DNA from: Spirochaetia bacterium
Lineage (GTDB): Bacteria; Spirochaetota; Spirochaetia; Treponematales; Rectinemataceae
Length of the DNA stretch: 5,392 nucleotides
Direction: 5' to 3'
Assembly (NCBI GenBank): GCA_021286925.1
Contig: JAJTBL010000137.1
Location: 1-5,392 of the forward strand
The position numbers and the translations under genes were made by a program. Shown here piece by piece: positions 1 through 5,104 of this stretch (positions are counted from its first letter, which is position 1; every line of letters starts with the position of its first letter). The notes under the pieces are model-generated. The model did not search any database and was not told where the DNA came from. It was given only the letters and a program-made list of their open reading frames with translations.

Positions 1-1
1 C

Positions 2-31
2 ATTATCGAGCGAGGAGAACAAAAATCATGA
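2..31 (+). CDS. Possible 3' end of an upstream gene (partial)
   Basis: The bases before truA can be read without a stop in the frame starting at position 2, giving the residues IIERGEQKS and then a TGA at 29-31. That TGA overlaps the truA ATG as ATGA, the classic four-base overlap of translationally coupled genes. This is the only support: nine residues are too few to assign a family, and an open stretch this short occurs easily by chance. If real, truA is an internal gene of an operon whose upstream member would hide the truA ribosome-binding site inside its last codons. Confidence 0.3.
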   Translation: MIERGEQKS

Positions 32-813
32 GCGAGCGTCCCATTCAGCTTGTCATCGCTTACGACGGAACCGATTTCGGCGGCTGGCAGCGGCAGAAAA
101 ACGCCCGGTCTGTTCAGGAAGAACTTGAAAAAGCCCTTGCAAGCATGCACAAGCATCCGGTGACGGTCACTGGTGCCGGCAGAACGGACGCCGGCGTCCA
201 TGCCAGGGGGCAGGTGGCGGGCTTTTTTACCGATATCGAAACGATTCCAGCACAGAAATTCGCGCTTGCACTGAACAAGCTTTTACCGCGTGATATCAGA
301 ATCATGGAAGCTTCAGATGCCCCTGCGGATTTCCATGCAAGGTTCGATGCGTCACGGCGAAGCTACCGTTATTTCTTCAGCACCGACCGCCAGGCTGACC
401 CTTTTTCAATTCGATATACCTGGCAGCTGCACAGGGTTCCCCGCCTGGATATTCTCAATGCAATGGCACAGGTTATCCCCGGCGAACAGGATTTTTCGGC
501 CTTTGCCTCCGCCCAGGATCCCAGCCCTTCGAAATTCAGATTTGTCGAGAGTTCGGTGTTCTGGGCAGAGGGTGACAGAATTGTCTACCAAATATCAGCC
601 AACGCCTTTCTCTGGCGGATGGTGCGGTCGCTGGTGGGCACCATGATTTATCTCGAGCAGGATGCAGACGACGCGGCACGTGCACGCATTGCCATGAAAC
701 GGATTCTGGATTCTAAGGATCGGAAACAGGCTGGACCGACAGCGCCGCCGTATGGGCTTTTTCTTTGGAATGTCGAATATGGGGAGCGGGACTATGGCCA
801 TGCGCGCCGATAA
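28..813 (+). CDS. truA: tRNA pseudouridine(38-40) synthase TruA
   Basis: This 261-residue cytoplasmic enzyme isomerises uridine to pseudouridine at positions 38, 39 and 40 in the anticodon stem-loop of many tRNAs; family members are usually about 245-270 residues. Visible family marks are the N-terminal strand with AYDGTDFGGWQRQ (about residues 11-23), the catalytic motif GRTDAGVHA with the nucleophile Asp54, the RSYRYFF segment (about 111-117) containing the conserved tyrosine, NAFLWRMVRSLVGTM in the second half, and the C-terminal AGPTAPPYGLFLW signature. The ATG is preceded by AGGAG at 13-17 with a 10-base spacer, and the protein starts where TruA proteins normally start. Its end overlaps the start of the next pseudouridine synthase, so the two are probably co-translated. 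No residue essential to the family looks missing. Confidence 0.97.
   Translation: MSERPIQLVIAYDGTDFGGWQRQKNARSVQEELEKALASMHKHPVTVTGAGRTDAGVHARGQVAGFFTDIETIPAQKFALALNKLLPRDIRIMEASDAPADFHARFDASRRSYRYFFSTDRQADPFSIRYTWQLHRVPRLDILNAMAQVIPGEQDFSAFASAQDPSPSKFRFVESSVFWAEGDRIVYQISANAFLWRMVRSLVGTMIYLEQDADDAARARIAMKRILDSKDRKQAGPTAPPYGLFLWNVEYGERDYGHARR
782..786 (+). promoter_or_regulatory. Shine-Dalgarno choosing the rluD-like start
   Basis: GGGAG lies 7 bases before the ATG at 794, inside the last codons of truA. The same reading frame has earlier ATGs at 752, 770 and 779, but none has a comparable purine-rich site, and starting there would add residues encoded entirely within truA. A second ATG at 800 is also possible. 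Confidence 0.7.
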
Positions 814-1861
814 GCCAAAAAAGGGAAAAACGGGTGCTGGCAAAGCCCGCGAAGCCGCGCATCCCGGAGAAACGGTCCCTGGCGAGGGGCAGAAATCATG
901 GCAGACCCTCATCCCTGCCGGCATATCCGACCGGGTCGATAAATTCCTTGCCGGTCAGGCCAATCTTTTTTCCCGCTCCCAGCTGAAAGCCCGAAACGCG
1001 CGGATTTTCATCAATGGCAGGGAGGAGAAAGCCGGGAAACGCCTCAAACCGGGCGACCGGCTCCTGGTAATCTGGGATGAAGAACCCGAGCACAGCTACA
1101 AGCCGGAAAATCTTGCTGTCTCAATAATCTTCGAAAATGACGATGTTTTTGTTTTTGACAAAGTGCAGGGTATGGTCGTGCATCCGGCGAACGGCAACTG
1201 GAGCGGCACCCTGGCGAACGCGGTGCTCGGCCTGGAAATGAGCCGCCGCGGAGAAGCCCATCTTGAGCGGGGCGGCATAGTGCATAGGCTGGACAAGGAT
1301 ACTTCGGGCGTGATTATTGTCGCCCGGAATTCAGAGGCACACGCCTTTCTCGCTGGCCAGTTCAAGGAAAGAACGACTCGCAAGGAATATTTTGCGCTGA
1401 CTCATGGAATTCCGAAGGTATTGGAAGGGCGGATAGAAAATTATCTTGCCCGCGATAAGAAAAATCGAAAAAAATTTGCGGCTCAAGAAGAAGGCGGCAA
1501 GCACGCGCTGACAATCTACAGAACGGTCGCTGTCTGGGAAGCTGGAAAAGACAGGCAATATGCGCTTGTCCAGCTTTTTCCCAAGACCGGGCGGACGCAT
1601 CAGCTGAGGGTGCATCTTGCAGGTATGGGCTGTCCCATCGTCGGCGACCCGATTTATGGCGTCAAGGAAAACTTTATTCCGGACGCGACCCTGATGCTTC
1701 ATGCACGGCGCTTGAAAATTCGACTTCCGGGCGAAGAGACAGCCAGGATTTTCAAAGCCCCATTCCCCGCGCATTTTATCAAGGCGGTGAGGTTTCTGGA
1801 TGCCCGGGCAAAAAAAATAAGCCATCCTGGCGGCCGGCAGGATGGCTCTTTAAACACCTGA
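794..1861 (+). CDS. RluA/RluD-family pseudouridine synthase with S4 domain
   Basis: From ATG 794 this is a 355-residue enzyme predicted to make pseudouridine in RNA, most likely 23S rRNA. It has a basic, Gly/Lys-rich N-terminal tail (about 1-36), an S4 RNA-binding domain (about 44-95, SDRVDKFL...SRSQLKARNARIFINGREEKAG), then the catalytic domain with GGIVHRLDKDTSG (catalytic Asp167), the FKERTTRKEYFAL segment (about 190-202) and the GRTHQLRVHL motif (about 266-275). S4 plus this catalytic core is the RluD/RluC architecture. RluD (helix 69, positions 1911/1915/1917) is the best guess, but motifs alone do not separate RluD from RluC or YlyB-type paralogues, so I leave the symbol empty. The start overlaps truA by 20 bases. 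The last 14 or so residues (ISHPGGRQDGSLNT) are encoded by a terminator hairpin and are probably not functional sequence: one A fewer in the A8 run at 1810-1817 would put TAA 1818-1820 in frame and end the protein after Ala-Lys-Lys. Confidence 0.93.
   Translation: MAMRADKPKKGKTGAGKAREAAHPGETVPGEGQKSWQTLIPAGISDRVDKFLAGQANLFSRSQLKARNARIFINGREEKAGKRLKPGDRLLVIWDEEPEHSYKPENLAVSIIFENDDVFVFDKVQGMVVHPANGNWSGTLANAVLGLEMSRRGEAHLERGGIVHRLDKDTSGVIIVARNSEAHAFLAGQFKERTTRKEYFALTHGIPKVLEGRIENYLARDKKNRKKFAAQEEGGKHALTIYRTVAVWEAGKDRQYALVQLFPKTGRTHQLRVHLAGMGCPIVGDPIYGVKENFIPDATLMLHARRLKIRLPGEETARIFKAPFPAHFIKAVRFLDARAKKISHPGGRQDGSLNT
1810..1847 (-). terminator. Intrinsic terminator of the RRM gene, also facing rluD
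   Basis: A perfect 10-bp stem, AGCCATCCTG (1820-1829) with CAGGATGGCT (1838-1847), encloses the 8-base loop 1830-1837. Read on the minus strand the hairpin is followed by TA and then eight T (complement of A8 at 1810-1817), a textbook rho-independent terminator for the RRM gene arriving from the right. On the plus strand the hairpin is followed only by CTCTTTAAA, so it could stop rluD transcription weakly. The structure lies within the annotated end of the rluD-like gene, so the two genes share a bidirectional stop region. Confidence 0.85.
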
Positions 1862-1935
1862 AACAGGAAAGGAAGCTTGTAACTTCCAAACCGGTCAGCA
1901 GGCGCTCAAACTGCTGTTACTTGACGAAAAGACAA
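1862..1935 (-). other. 3' untranslated region of the RRM gene with small hairpins
   Basis: The minus-strand transcript from the RRM gene runs through this stretch to its terminator. Two inverted repeats are visible: CAGCAG (1896-1901) with CTGCTG (1911-1916), and GGAAG (1871-1875) with CTTCC (1883-1887). No open reading frame of note is present. With the terminator, the 3' untranslated region is about 125 bases, rather long for a bacterial gene of this size. Confidence 0.5.
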
Positions 1936-2223
1936 TTAGTAGCGGCGGGGGCGGAAATTTCCACCATCGCGGCGCGGCTTGTCTTCCGCTTCGTTCACAC
2001 GAAGCTGCCTGCCCATGAACTCAAAACCGTTAAGAGCATCAATCGCTTTCTGGGCTTCGTCGTCATTGGTCATTTCAACAAAGCCGAATCCTTTCGCCTT
2101 GCCAGTGTAGCGGTCAACAATGATATTGACTGAAGCTACTTCGCCATACTGGGCGAAAAGATCACGAAGCTGATTCTCAGCGGTGCTGTAATTCATGTTG
2201 CCGACATAAACCTTCTTGGACAT
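1936..2223 (-). CDS. Small RRM-domain RNA-binding protein
   Basis: This 95-residue protein is essentially one RNA recognition motif that binds single-stranded RNA. RNP2 is VYVGNM (residues 5-10) and RNP1 is KGFGFVEM (44-51); the RNA-stacking aromatics Tyr6, Phe46 and Phe48 are all present. The domain ends near residue 80, followed by a short basic tail rich in Arg and Gly ending in RPRRY. Related bacterial single-RRM proteins (cyanobacterial Rbp proteins and spirochaete homologues) are 80-110 residues; the cyanobacterial ones are often cold-responsive and some act in mRNA localisation. The start is ATG 2223, with GAGG 9 bases upstream; a TTG at 2238 would add five residues but overlaps that ribosome-binding site. 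The gene is alone on its strand, divergent from rny and convergent with the rluD-like gene. Its predicted promoter lies more than 300 bases upstream, leaving a long leader. Target RNAs cannot be inferred from sequence. Confidence 0.95.
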   Translation of the reverse strand: MSKKVYVGNMNYSTAENQLRDLFAQYGEVASVNIIVDRYTGKAKGFGFVEMTNDDEAQKAIDALNGFEFMGRQLRVNEAEDKPRRDGGNFRPRRY

Positions 2224-2232
2224 TCGGAAAAA

Positions 2233-2236
2233 CCTC
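2233..2236 (-). promoter_or_regulatory. Shine-Dalgarno of the RRM gene
   Basis: On the minus strand GAGG (within TTGAGG) lies 9 bases before ATG 2223. It decides against the TTG start at 2238, which overlaps it. A 9-bp inverted repeat (2244-2262) sits 7 bases further upstream, close enough to affect ribosome access. Confidence 0.65.
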
Positions 2237-2243
2237 AAATAAG

Positions 2244-2262
2244 GTCCTGTTTGAAACAGGAC
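2244..2262 (-). repeat. Inverted repeat just upstream of the RRM ribosome-binding site
   Basis: GTCCTGTTT (2244-2252) and AAACAGGAC (2254-2262) are perfect complements around one base; as RNA this folds as a 7-bp stem with a 5-base loop. It ends 7 bases before the GAGG site. No T tract follows, so it is not a terminator; a translation-control or mRNA-stability role is possible. Confidence 0.6.
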
Positions 2263-2270
2263 ACCAGATC

Positions 2271-2289
2271 CGTCTGCCTAGGGCAGACG
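2271..2289 (-). repeat. Inverted repeat in the RRM leader
   Basis: CGTCTGCC (2271-2278) and GGCAGACG (2282-2289) form a perfect GC-rich 8-bp stem with a 3-base loop, only 8 bases from the neighbouring repeat at 2244-2262. Two adjacent stable hairpins ahead of a start codon are unlikely by chance. The spacing and lack of T tracts argue against terminators. Confidence 0.6.
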
Positions 2290-2480
2290 TATTGCGTACG
2301 CCTCGGTGGACAGAGATTGCGCTCGAAGCGTCTTTAAAGCATTAAGAGGCTGGATTCGATGTTGTTGGGTCTTTCCGAAGAAGGTGTCAAAGTGAGAGAG
2401 GGAGCCATATAATCCGGCCGCCGGATCAATATGACTGGAAACAAAGGAACGACGATACATGAAAAGCCAGTTTCTACCTT

Positions 2481-2508
2481 AAAAACGGAGGAGCTTAACT
2501 CTGCCTCC
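2481..2508 (-). terminator. Terminator-like hairpin early in the RRM leader (possible attenuator)
   Basis: On the minus strand GGAGG (2508-2504) pairs with CCTCC (2491-2487), extendable by two pairs past a bulged C, and is followed by G and five T (2485-2481). It lies about 30-60 bases into the predicted transcript. The stem is short, so termination would be partial at best. It could be an attenuator that must be relieved for the RRM gene to be expressed, or the 3' end of a short RNA of about 60 bases. Confidence 0.35.
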
Positions 2509-2521
2509 AAAAAATACGCGC

Positions 2522-2536
2522 TATCGTTAAACGATA
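2522..2536. repeat. Palindrome at the predicted RRM transcription start
   Basis: TATCGTT (2522-2528) and AACGATA (2530-2536) flank one central base. The centre lies about 10 bases downstream of the predicted minus-strand start. The near-zero loop suits a protein-binding DNA site better than RNA structure, though a 5-bp stem with a 5-base loop at the 5' end of the mRNA is also possible. No other copy was noticed in the window. Confidence 0.4.
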
Positions 2537-2545
2537 ACAAAAGAG

Positions 2546-2574
2546 AGTATAGGGGTATTTCCCGACAACGTCAA
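2546..2574 (-). promoter_or_regulatory. Sigma70-type promoter for the RRM gene
   Basis: On the minus strand -35 TTGACG (2574-2569) and -10 TATACT (2551-2546) are separated by exactly 17 bases; each differs from consensus at one position. The predicted start is near 2539. The region behind the -35 (2575-2605) is very AT-rich and could act as an UP element shared with the divergent rny promoter. Confidence 0.75.
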
Positions 2575-2609
2575 CCGCTTTTATCTTTTTTTAAAGAAAT
2601 ATATTTGCC

Positions 2610-2637
2610 TTGACAAAGAATTGTGCATCCGTATAAT
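2610..2637 (+). promoter_or_regulatory. Consensus sigma70-type promoter for rny
   Basis: -35 TTGACA (2610-2615) and -10 TATAAT (2632-2637) match the consensus fully, with a 16-base spacer. The predicted start is about 2644, giving a leader of roughly 28 bases. The -35 boxes of this promoter and the divergent one are 35 bases apart (2575-2609), so the two polymerases would bind back to back and might influence each other. Strong constitutive transcription of rny is expected. Confidence 0.85.
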
Positions 2638-2662
2638 CAAAATGGACGGCATTTAGTTTTCA

Positions 2663-2670
2663 GGGAGGAG
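2663..2670 (+). promoter_or_regulatory. Strong Shine-Dalgarno of rny
   Basis: GGGAGGAG ends two bases before ATG 2673; the GGGAGG core is 4 bases from the ATG. It is the best ribosome-binding site in the window and fixes the rny start. Confidence 0.8.
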
Positions 2671-2672
2671 AA

Positions 2673-4205
2673 ATGTCACAGAAAGTATTGATTTTTACCC
2701 TTCCCGTTGCCGGCTTGATTCTGGGATGGATGATCCGCTGGCTTTATGCCAGATTTCAACTCACTGCTGCAGAAAATGAAGCGGAGCGAATTAGACAGGA
2801 CGCAGTAAAAGAAGCCGAGGCTCAAAAAAGAGAGATCCTGGTAGAGGCGAAAGATCAGCTCATTCGGGAACGCAACCAGCAAGAACGGGAAATGCGAGAA
2901 CGGCGAATCGAGCTCCAGAAGCTCGAACGCCGGGTTATTCAAAAAGAAGAAAACCTTGACAGCAAGATTGAAGCGCTCGAGCGCATGGAAGCACAGCTCA
3001 AAGTCAAGGAAAAAGCAATTGCGGATCGGGAATCTGCCCTGCTTGATCAGGAAGAGCGGTACCGTGAAGAACTTGAACGGATTTCCGGACTGACCTCAGA
3101 AGAGGCCAAGCGCGTCATAATCCAGAATATGGAAAATGAGGCGCGGCATGACGCACAGCTCTTGATCAATAAAATTGACCAGGAAGCCCAGCTGACGGCG
3201 GAAAAGAAGACTCGTGACATTCTGGTTACGACGATGCAGCGCATCGCTTCCGATGTGACCGCGGAAACCACGGTCTCGGCGGTCAGTCTGCCAAGCGATG
3301 AAATGAAGGGAAGGATCATCGGCCGTGAAGGCCGGAATATCAGGACCCTCGAAACCCTGACCGGCGTCGATGTCATCATCGATGATACACCGGAAGCGGT
3401 TGTCATTTCCTGCTTTGACCCGGTACGGCGGGAAATTGCCCGTGTTTCTTTGGAACGCCTTATCGCTGACGGCCGGATTCATCCAGCGCGTATCGAGGAG
3501 ATGGTGCAGAAGGTCACCCGGGAGATTTCGCAGAAAATCTACGACGAAGGCGAAAAAGTGGTGTTTGATCTGGGGCTCCATAATATGGCGCCCGATCTGA
3601 TTCGTGCCCTCGGCCGGCTCCATTACCGCACCAGCTACGGTCAGAATGTCCTGATGCATTCAAAGGAAGTCGCGGTTATTGCCGGACTTCTGGCTGCAGA
3701 ACTTGGCTTGAACCGGGAAATTGCCAAGCGCGGCGCTCTTTTGCACGATATCGGCAAAGGTATCGAAACCGACGGCGATCAGAACCATGCGGAAATGGGT
3801 ATGGATCTGGTCAGAAAGATGGGCGAAGATCCTCGCGTCATCAACGCGATTGGCTCGCATCACAATGATATCGAGCCTTCGTGCCCCGAAAGCATCCTGG
3901 TGCAGATTGCGGACGCTATTTCAGCGGCAAGGCCCGGCGCTCGGCGGGAAACCCTGGATAATTACATCAAGCGGCTTGAAAACCTTGAGACGATTGCCGA
4001 GAGTTTTTCAGGCGTCGATAAAGCTTTTGCGATTCAAGCTGGGCGGGAACTCAGAATTCTCGTCAACTATGAAAACGTCACCGATGATCAGGCTCGCGAG
4101 CTTTGCAAGAACATCGCAAAGAAAATCGAGACGGATCTCCGGTATCCGGGCAGAATCAAAGTTACCATCATCAGGGAAACGAGAATTGTGGAATATGCCC
4201 GCTGA
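2673..4205 (+). CDS. rny: Ribonuclease Y
   Basis: RNase Y is a membrane-anchored endoribonuclease that begins decay of many mRNAs and processes others, preferring 5'-monophosphate RNA, and is a degradosome centre in Bacillus. The 510 residues match the family's usual 510-520. In order: one N-terminal transmembrane segment (about 5-26); a long charged coiled coil (about 30-180, rich in Glu, Lys, Arg and Gln); a KH RNA-binding domain (about 200-270) with GRIIGREGRN at 213-222; and an HD phosphohydrolase domain (about 325-420) with metal ligand candidates His329, His358-Asp359 (LLHDIGKG), His396/His397 and Asp414 (QIADAISAARPGARRE). The C-terminus RETRIVEYAR is typical. The start has a strong ribosome-binding site and a consensus promoter. 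A strong terminator hairpin follows 37 bases after the stop, between rny and its usual partner ymdB. All catalytic positions appear intact. Confidence 0.98.
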   Translation: MSQKVLIFTLPVAGLILGWMIRWLYARFQLTAAENEAERIRQDAVKEAEAQKREILVEAKDQLIRERNQQEREMRERRIELQKLERRVIQKEENLDSKIEALERMEAQLKVKEKAIADRESALLDQEERYREELERISGLTSEEAKRVIIQNMENEARHDAQLLINKIDQEAQLTAEKKTRDILVTTMQRIASDVTAETTVSAVSLPSDEMKGRIIGREGRNIRTLETLTGVDVIIDDTPEAVVISCFDPVRREIARVSLERLIADGRIHPARIEEMVQKVTREISQKIYDEGEKVVFDLGLHNMAPDLIRALGRLHYRTSYGQNVLMHSKEVAVIAGLLAAELGLNREIAKRGALLHDIGKGIETDGDQNHAEMGMDLVRKMGEDPRVINAIGSHHNDIEPSCPESILVQIADAISAARPGARRETLDNYIKRLENLETIAESFSGVDKAFAIQAGRELRILVNYENVTDDQARELCKNIAKKIETDLRYPGRIKVTIIRETRIVEYAR

Positions 4206-4242
4206 TTGGGCTGCTTGACATTTCAAGAGAATGGATGAAATC

Positions 4243-4279
4243 AACGCAGTGTCTTGTTTCAGGGCACTGCGTTTTTATT
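4243..4279 (+). terminator. Intrinsic terminator between rny and ymdB
   Basis: AACGCAGTG (4243-4251) pairs perfectly with CACTGCGTT (4265-4273). The pairing continues inward with T-G, C-G, T-G, T-A and G-C, giving about 14 bp around a TTT loop (4257-4259). The 3' arm runs into TTTTT (4272-4276) and then ATT. This is a strong rho-independent terminator placed between two genes usually cotranscribed. Its T tract ends directly before the ymdB ribosome-binding site at 4280. It should end most rny transcripts, with readthrough or a separate promoter feeding ymdB. Confidence 0.85.
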
Positions 4280-4284
4280 GGGAG
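4280..4284 (+). promoter_or_regulatory. Shine-Dalgarno choosing the ymdB GTG start
   Basis: GGGAG lies 5 bases before GTG 4290. The only earlier in-frame start I considered is TTG 4254, which falls inside the terminator hairpin with no ribosome-binding site, so GTG 4290 is the likely start. Confidence 0.75.
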
Positions 4285-4289
4285 CGGCT

Positions 4290-5084
4290 GTGATTGAAAA
4301 AGAAGCGGTTGTAATCTTTGTGGGCGATGTCGTCGGTCCTTCGGGCTTGCGCGCAGTTTTCGCGCATCTTCCCGCGTTTGCAAAAAAGAAAAAAGCGGAT
4401 ATTGTCATCGCGAACGGCGAAAACGCCCAGCGTGGATTCGGCATTGGCAAGGAAGAAATCGAAGCGCTGGTTTCCAGCGGCGTTGATGTCATCACCTCTG
4501 GAAACCATGTCTGGGAGCGCAAGGATGCCGAAGAATTGCTCGGTTCGACGTCTGTTTTGCTTCGTCCAGCCAATTACCCGGCGCCCCTGCCCGGGCGGGG
4601 GTACGGTGTCTTCAAGGGCAGAAATCATTCCTGGGCCGTTATAAACCTGCAGGGGCGCGAAGATTTGTACCCAATCGACTGTCCCTTTAGGACTGCTGAT
4701 GAAATCATCGCGAGGGTCAAGCGCGAACAGCCCGACGCCTTCATCGTCATCGATTTTCATGCGGAAGCCGCTGAAGAAAAAGAAGCGCTGGCCTGGCATG
4801 TGGATGGGCGTGCGAGCGTGCTTGCCGGCACCCATACCCATGTTCAGACAGCTGATGAGCGGATACTGCCGCTTGGGACAGGATACCTGACAGATCTGGG
4901 CATGAGCGGCCCCCTGGACTCGGTGATCGGCGTCAAAACGGATATCTGCATTCAGCGCTCGCTGACCCAGATTCCGATAAAAATGGAAACTTCCGAAAAT
5001 GAAGCCAGTGTCTGCGGGGCCGTCTTTACTATTGATACAGCTACACGGAAATGCCTGAAAATTGAGCGTTTCGAGCTGAAATAA
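4290..5084 (+). CDS. ymdB: YmdB-family metallophosphoesterase (TIGR00282 type)
   Basis: From GTG 4290 the protein has 264 residues, which as I recall is the length of Bacillus subtilis YmdB, a dimetal phosphodiesterase active on 2',3'-cyclic nucleotides that affects biofilm and motility decisions. Metal and active-site residues are all visible: Asp13 in FVGDVVG, Glu44-Asn45 in NGENAQRGFGI, Asn72-His73 in TSGNHVWER, His157 in IDFHAEAAEEKEA, and His182/His184 in GTHTHVQTADERILP. The C-terminal part includes GTGYLTDLGMSGP and SVIGV, also typical of the family. No signal peptide or membrane segment is seen, so it should be cytoplasmic. It follows rny as in many genomes, which suggests joint work in RNA turnover, but here a terminator hairpin separates them and ymdB probably gets less transcription. 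It ends 6 bases from the stop of a convergent gene. The substrate in this organism is unknown. Confidence 0.94.
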   Translation: MIEKEAVVIFVGDVVGPSGLRAVFAHLPAFAKKKKADIVIANGENAQRGFGIGKEEIEALVSSGVDVITSGNHVWERKDAEELLGSTSVLLRPANYPAPLPGRGYGVFKGRNHSWAVINLQGREDLYPIDCPFRTADEIIARVKREQPDAFIVIDFHAEAAEEKEALAWHVDGRASVLAGTHTHVQTADERILPLGTGYLTDLGMSGPLDSVIGVKTDICIQRSLTQIPIKMETSENEASVCGAVFTIDTATRKCLKIERFELK

Positions 5085-5104
5085 GTCAGTTCAGCTGTGT
5101 TTTC
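5074..5104 (+). terminator. Weak terminator spanning the convergent gene ends
   Basis: AGCTGAA (5074-5080) and TTCAGCT (5090-5096) form a 7-bp stem with a 9-base loop that contains the ymdB stop codon. On the plus strand the bases after it are GTGTTTTC, a short T run. On the minus strand no T run follows, so the methyltransferase transcript would not stop here efficiently. The stem is modest, so this may be a partial terminator or chance. Confidence 0.4.

Larger units (their letters stand above)
2224..2539 (-). promoter_or_regulatory. Long structured 5' leader of the RRM gene (predicted)
   Basis: The only good minus-strand promoter I see places the RRM transcript start near 2539, so the leader would be about 315 bases. 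Inverted repeats along it, in transcript order: 2522-2536 (7 bp, 1-base centre), 2487-2508 (terminator-like), 2412-2426 (ATCCGG/CCGGAT, 3-base loop), 2320-2330 (CGCT/AGCG, 3-base loop), 2294-2301 (GCGTACGC palindrome), 2271-2289 (8 bp, 3-base loop) and 2244-2262 (9-bp repeat, effectively 7 bp with a 5-base loop). I do not recognise any known riboswitch class. A long folded leader is known for cold-shock mRNAs such as cspA, and for genes whose products control their own mRNA; either would suit an RNA-binding protein, but this is inference. Confidence 0.5.

Noticed and set aside
752..793. Earlier ATG starts (752, 770, 779) for the rluD-like gene
   Set aside because: They lack a good ribosome-binding site and extend further into truA; ATG 794 has GGGAG at 7 bases.
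2431..2613. 60-codon plus-strand open frame in the rny upstream region
   Set aside because: It has no Shine-Dalgarno, runs over the divergent promoter and into the rny -35 box, and has no recognisable protein pattern.
2224..2672. Known riboswitch, tRNA, CRISPR array or mobile-element remnant in the large intergenic region
   Set aside because: I saw no cloverleaf, no regularly spaced direct repeats, no transposase-like frame or terminal inverted repeats, and no recognisable riboswitch core.
3096..3659. 187-codon minus-strand open frame opposite rny
   Set aside because: It lies wholly antisense to the KH and HD coding region of rny, has no family pattern or ribosome-binding site, and is explained by codon shadowing.
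4215..4244. Promoter for ymdB with a perfect -35 TTGACA at 4215-4220
   Set aside because: No acceptable -10 box at 16-18 bases; the best matches are AATCAA at 18 or TGAAAT at 15, both poor. It remains a weak possibility only.
4254..4289. TTG start adding 12 residues to YmdB
   Set aside because: The codon lies inside the terminator hairpin and has no ribosome-binding site; the GTG at 4290 gives the normal family N-terminus and length.
4275..4841. 188-codon minus-strand open frame opposite ymdB
   Set aside because: It is an antisense shadow of a confidently assigned phosphoesterase gene and shows no protein signature.
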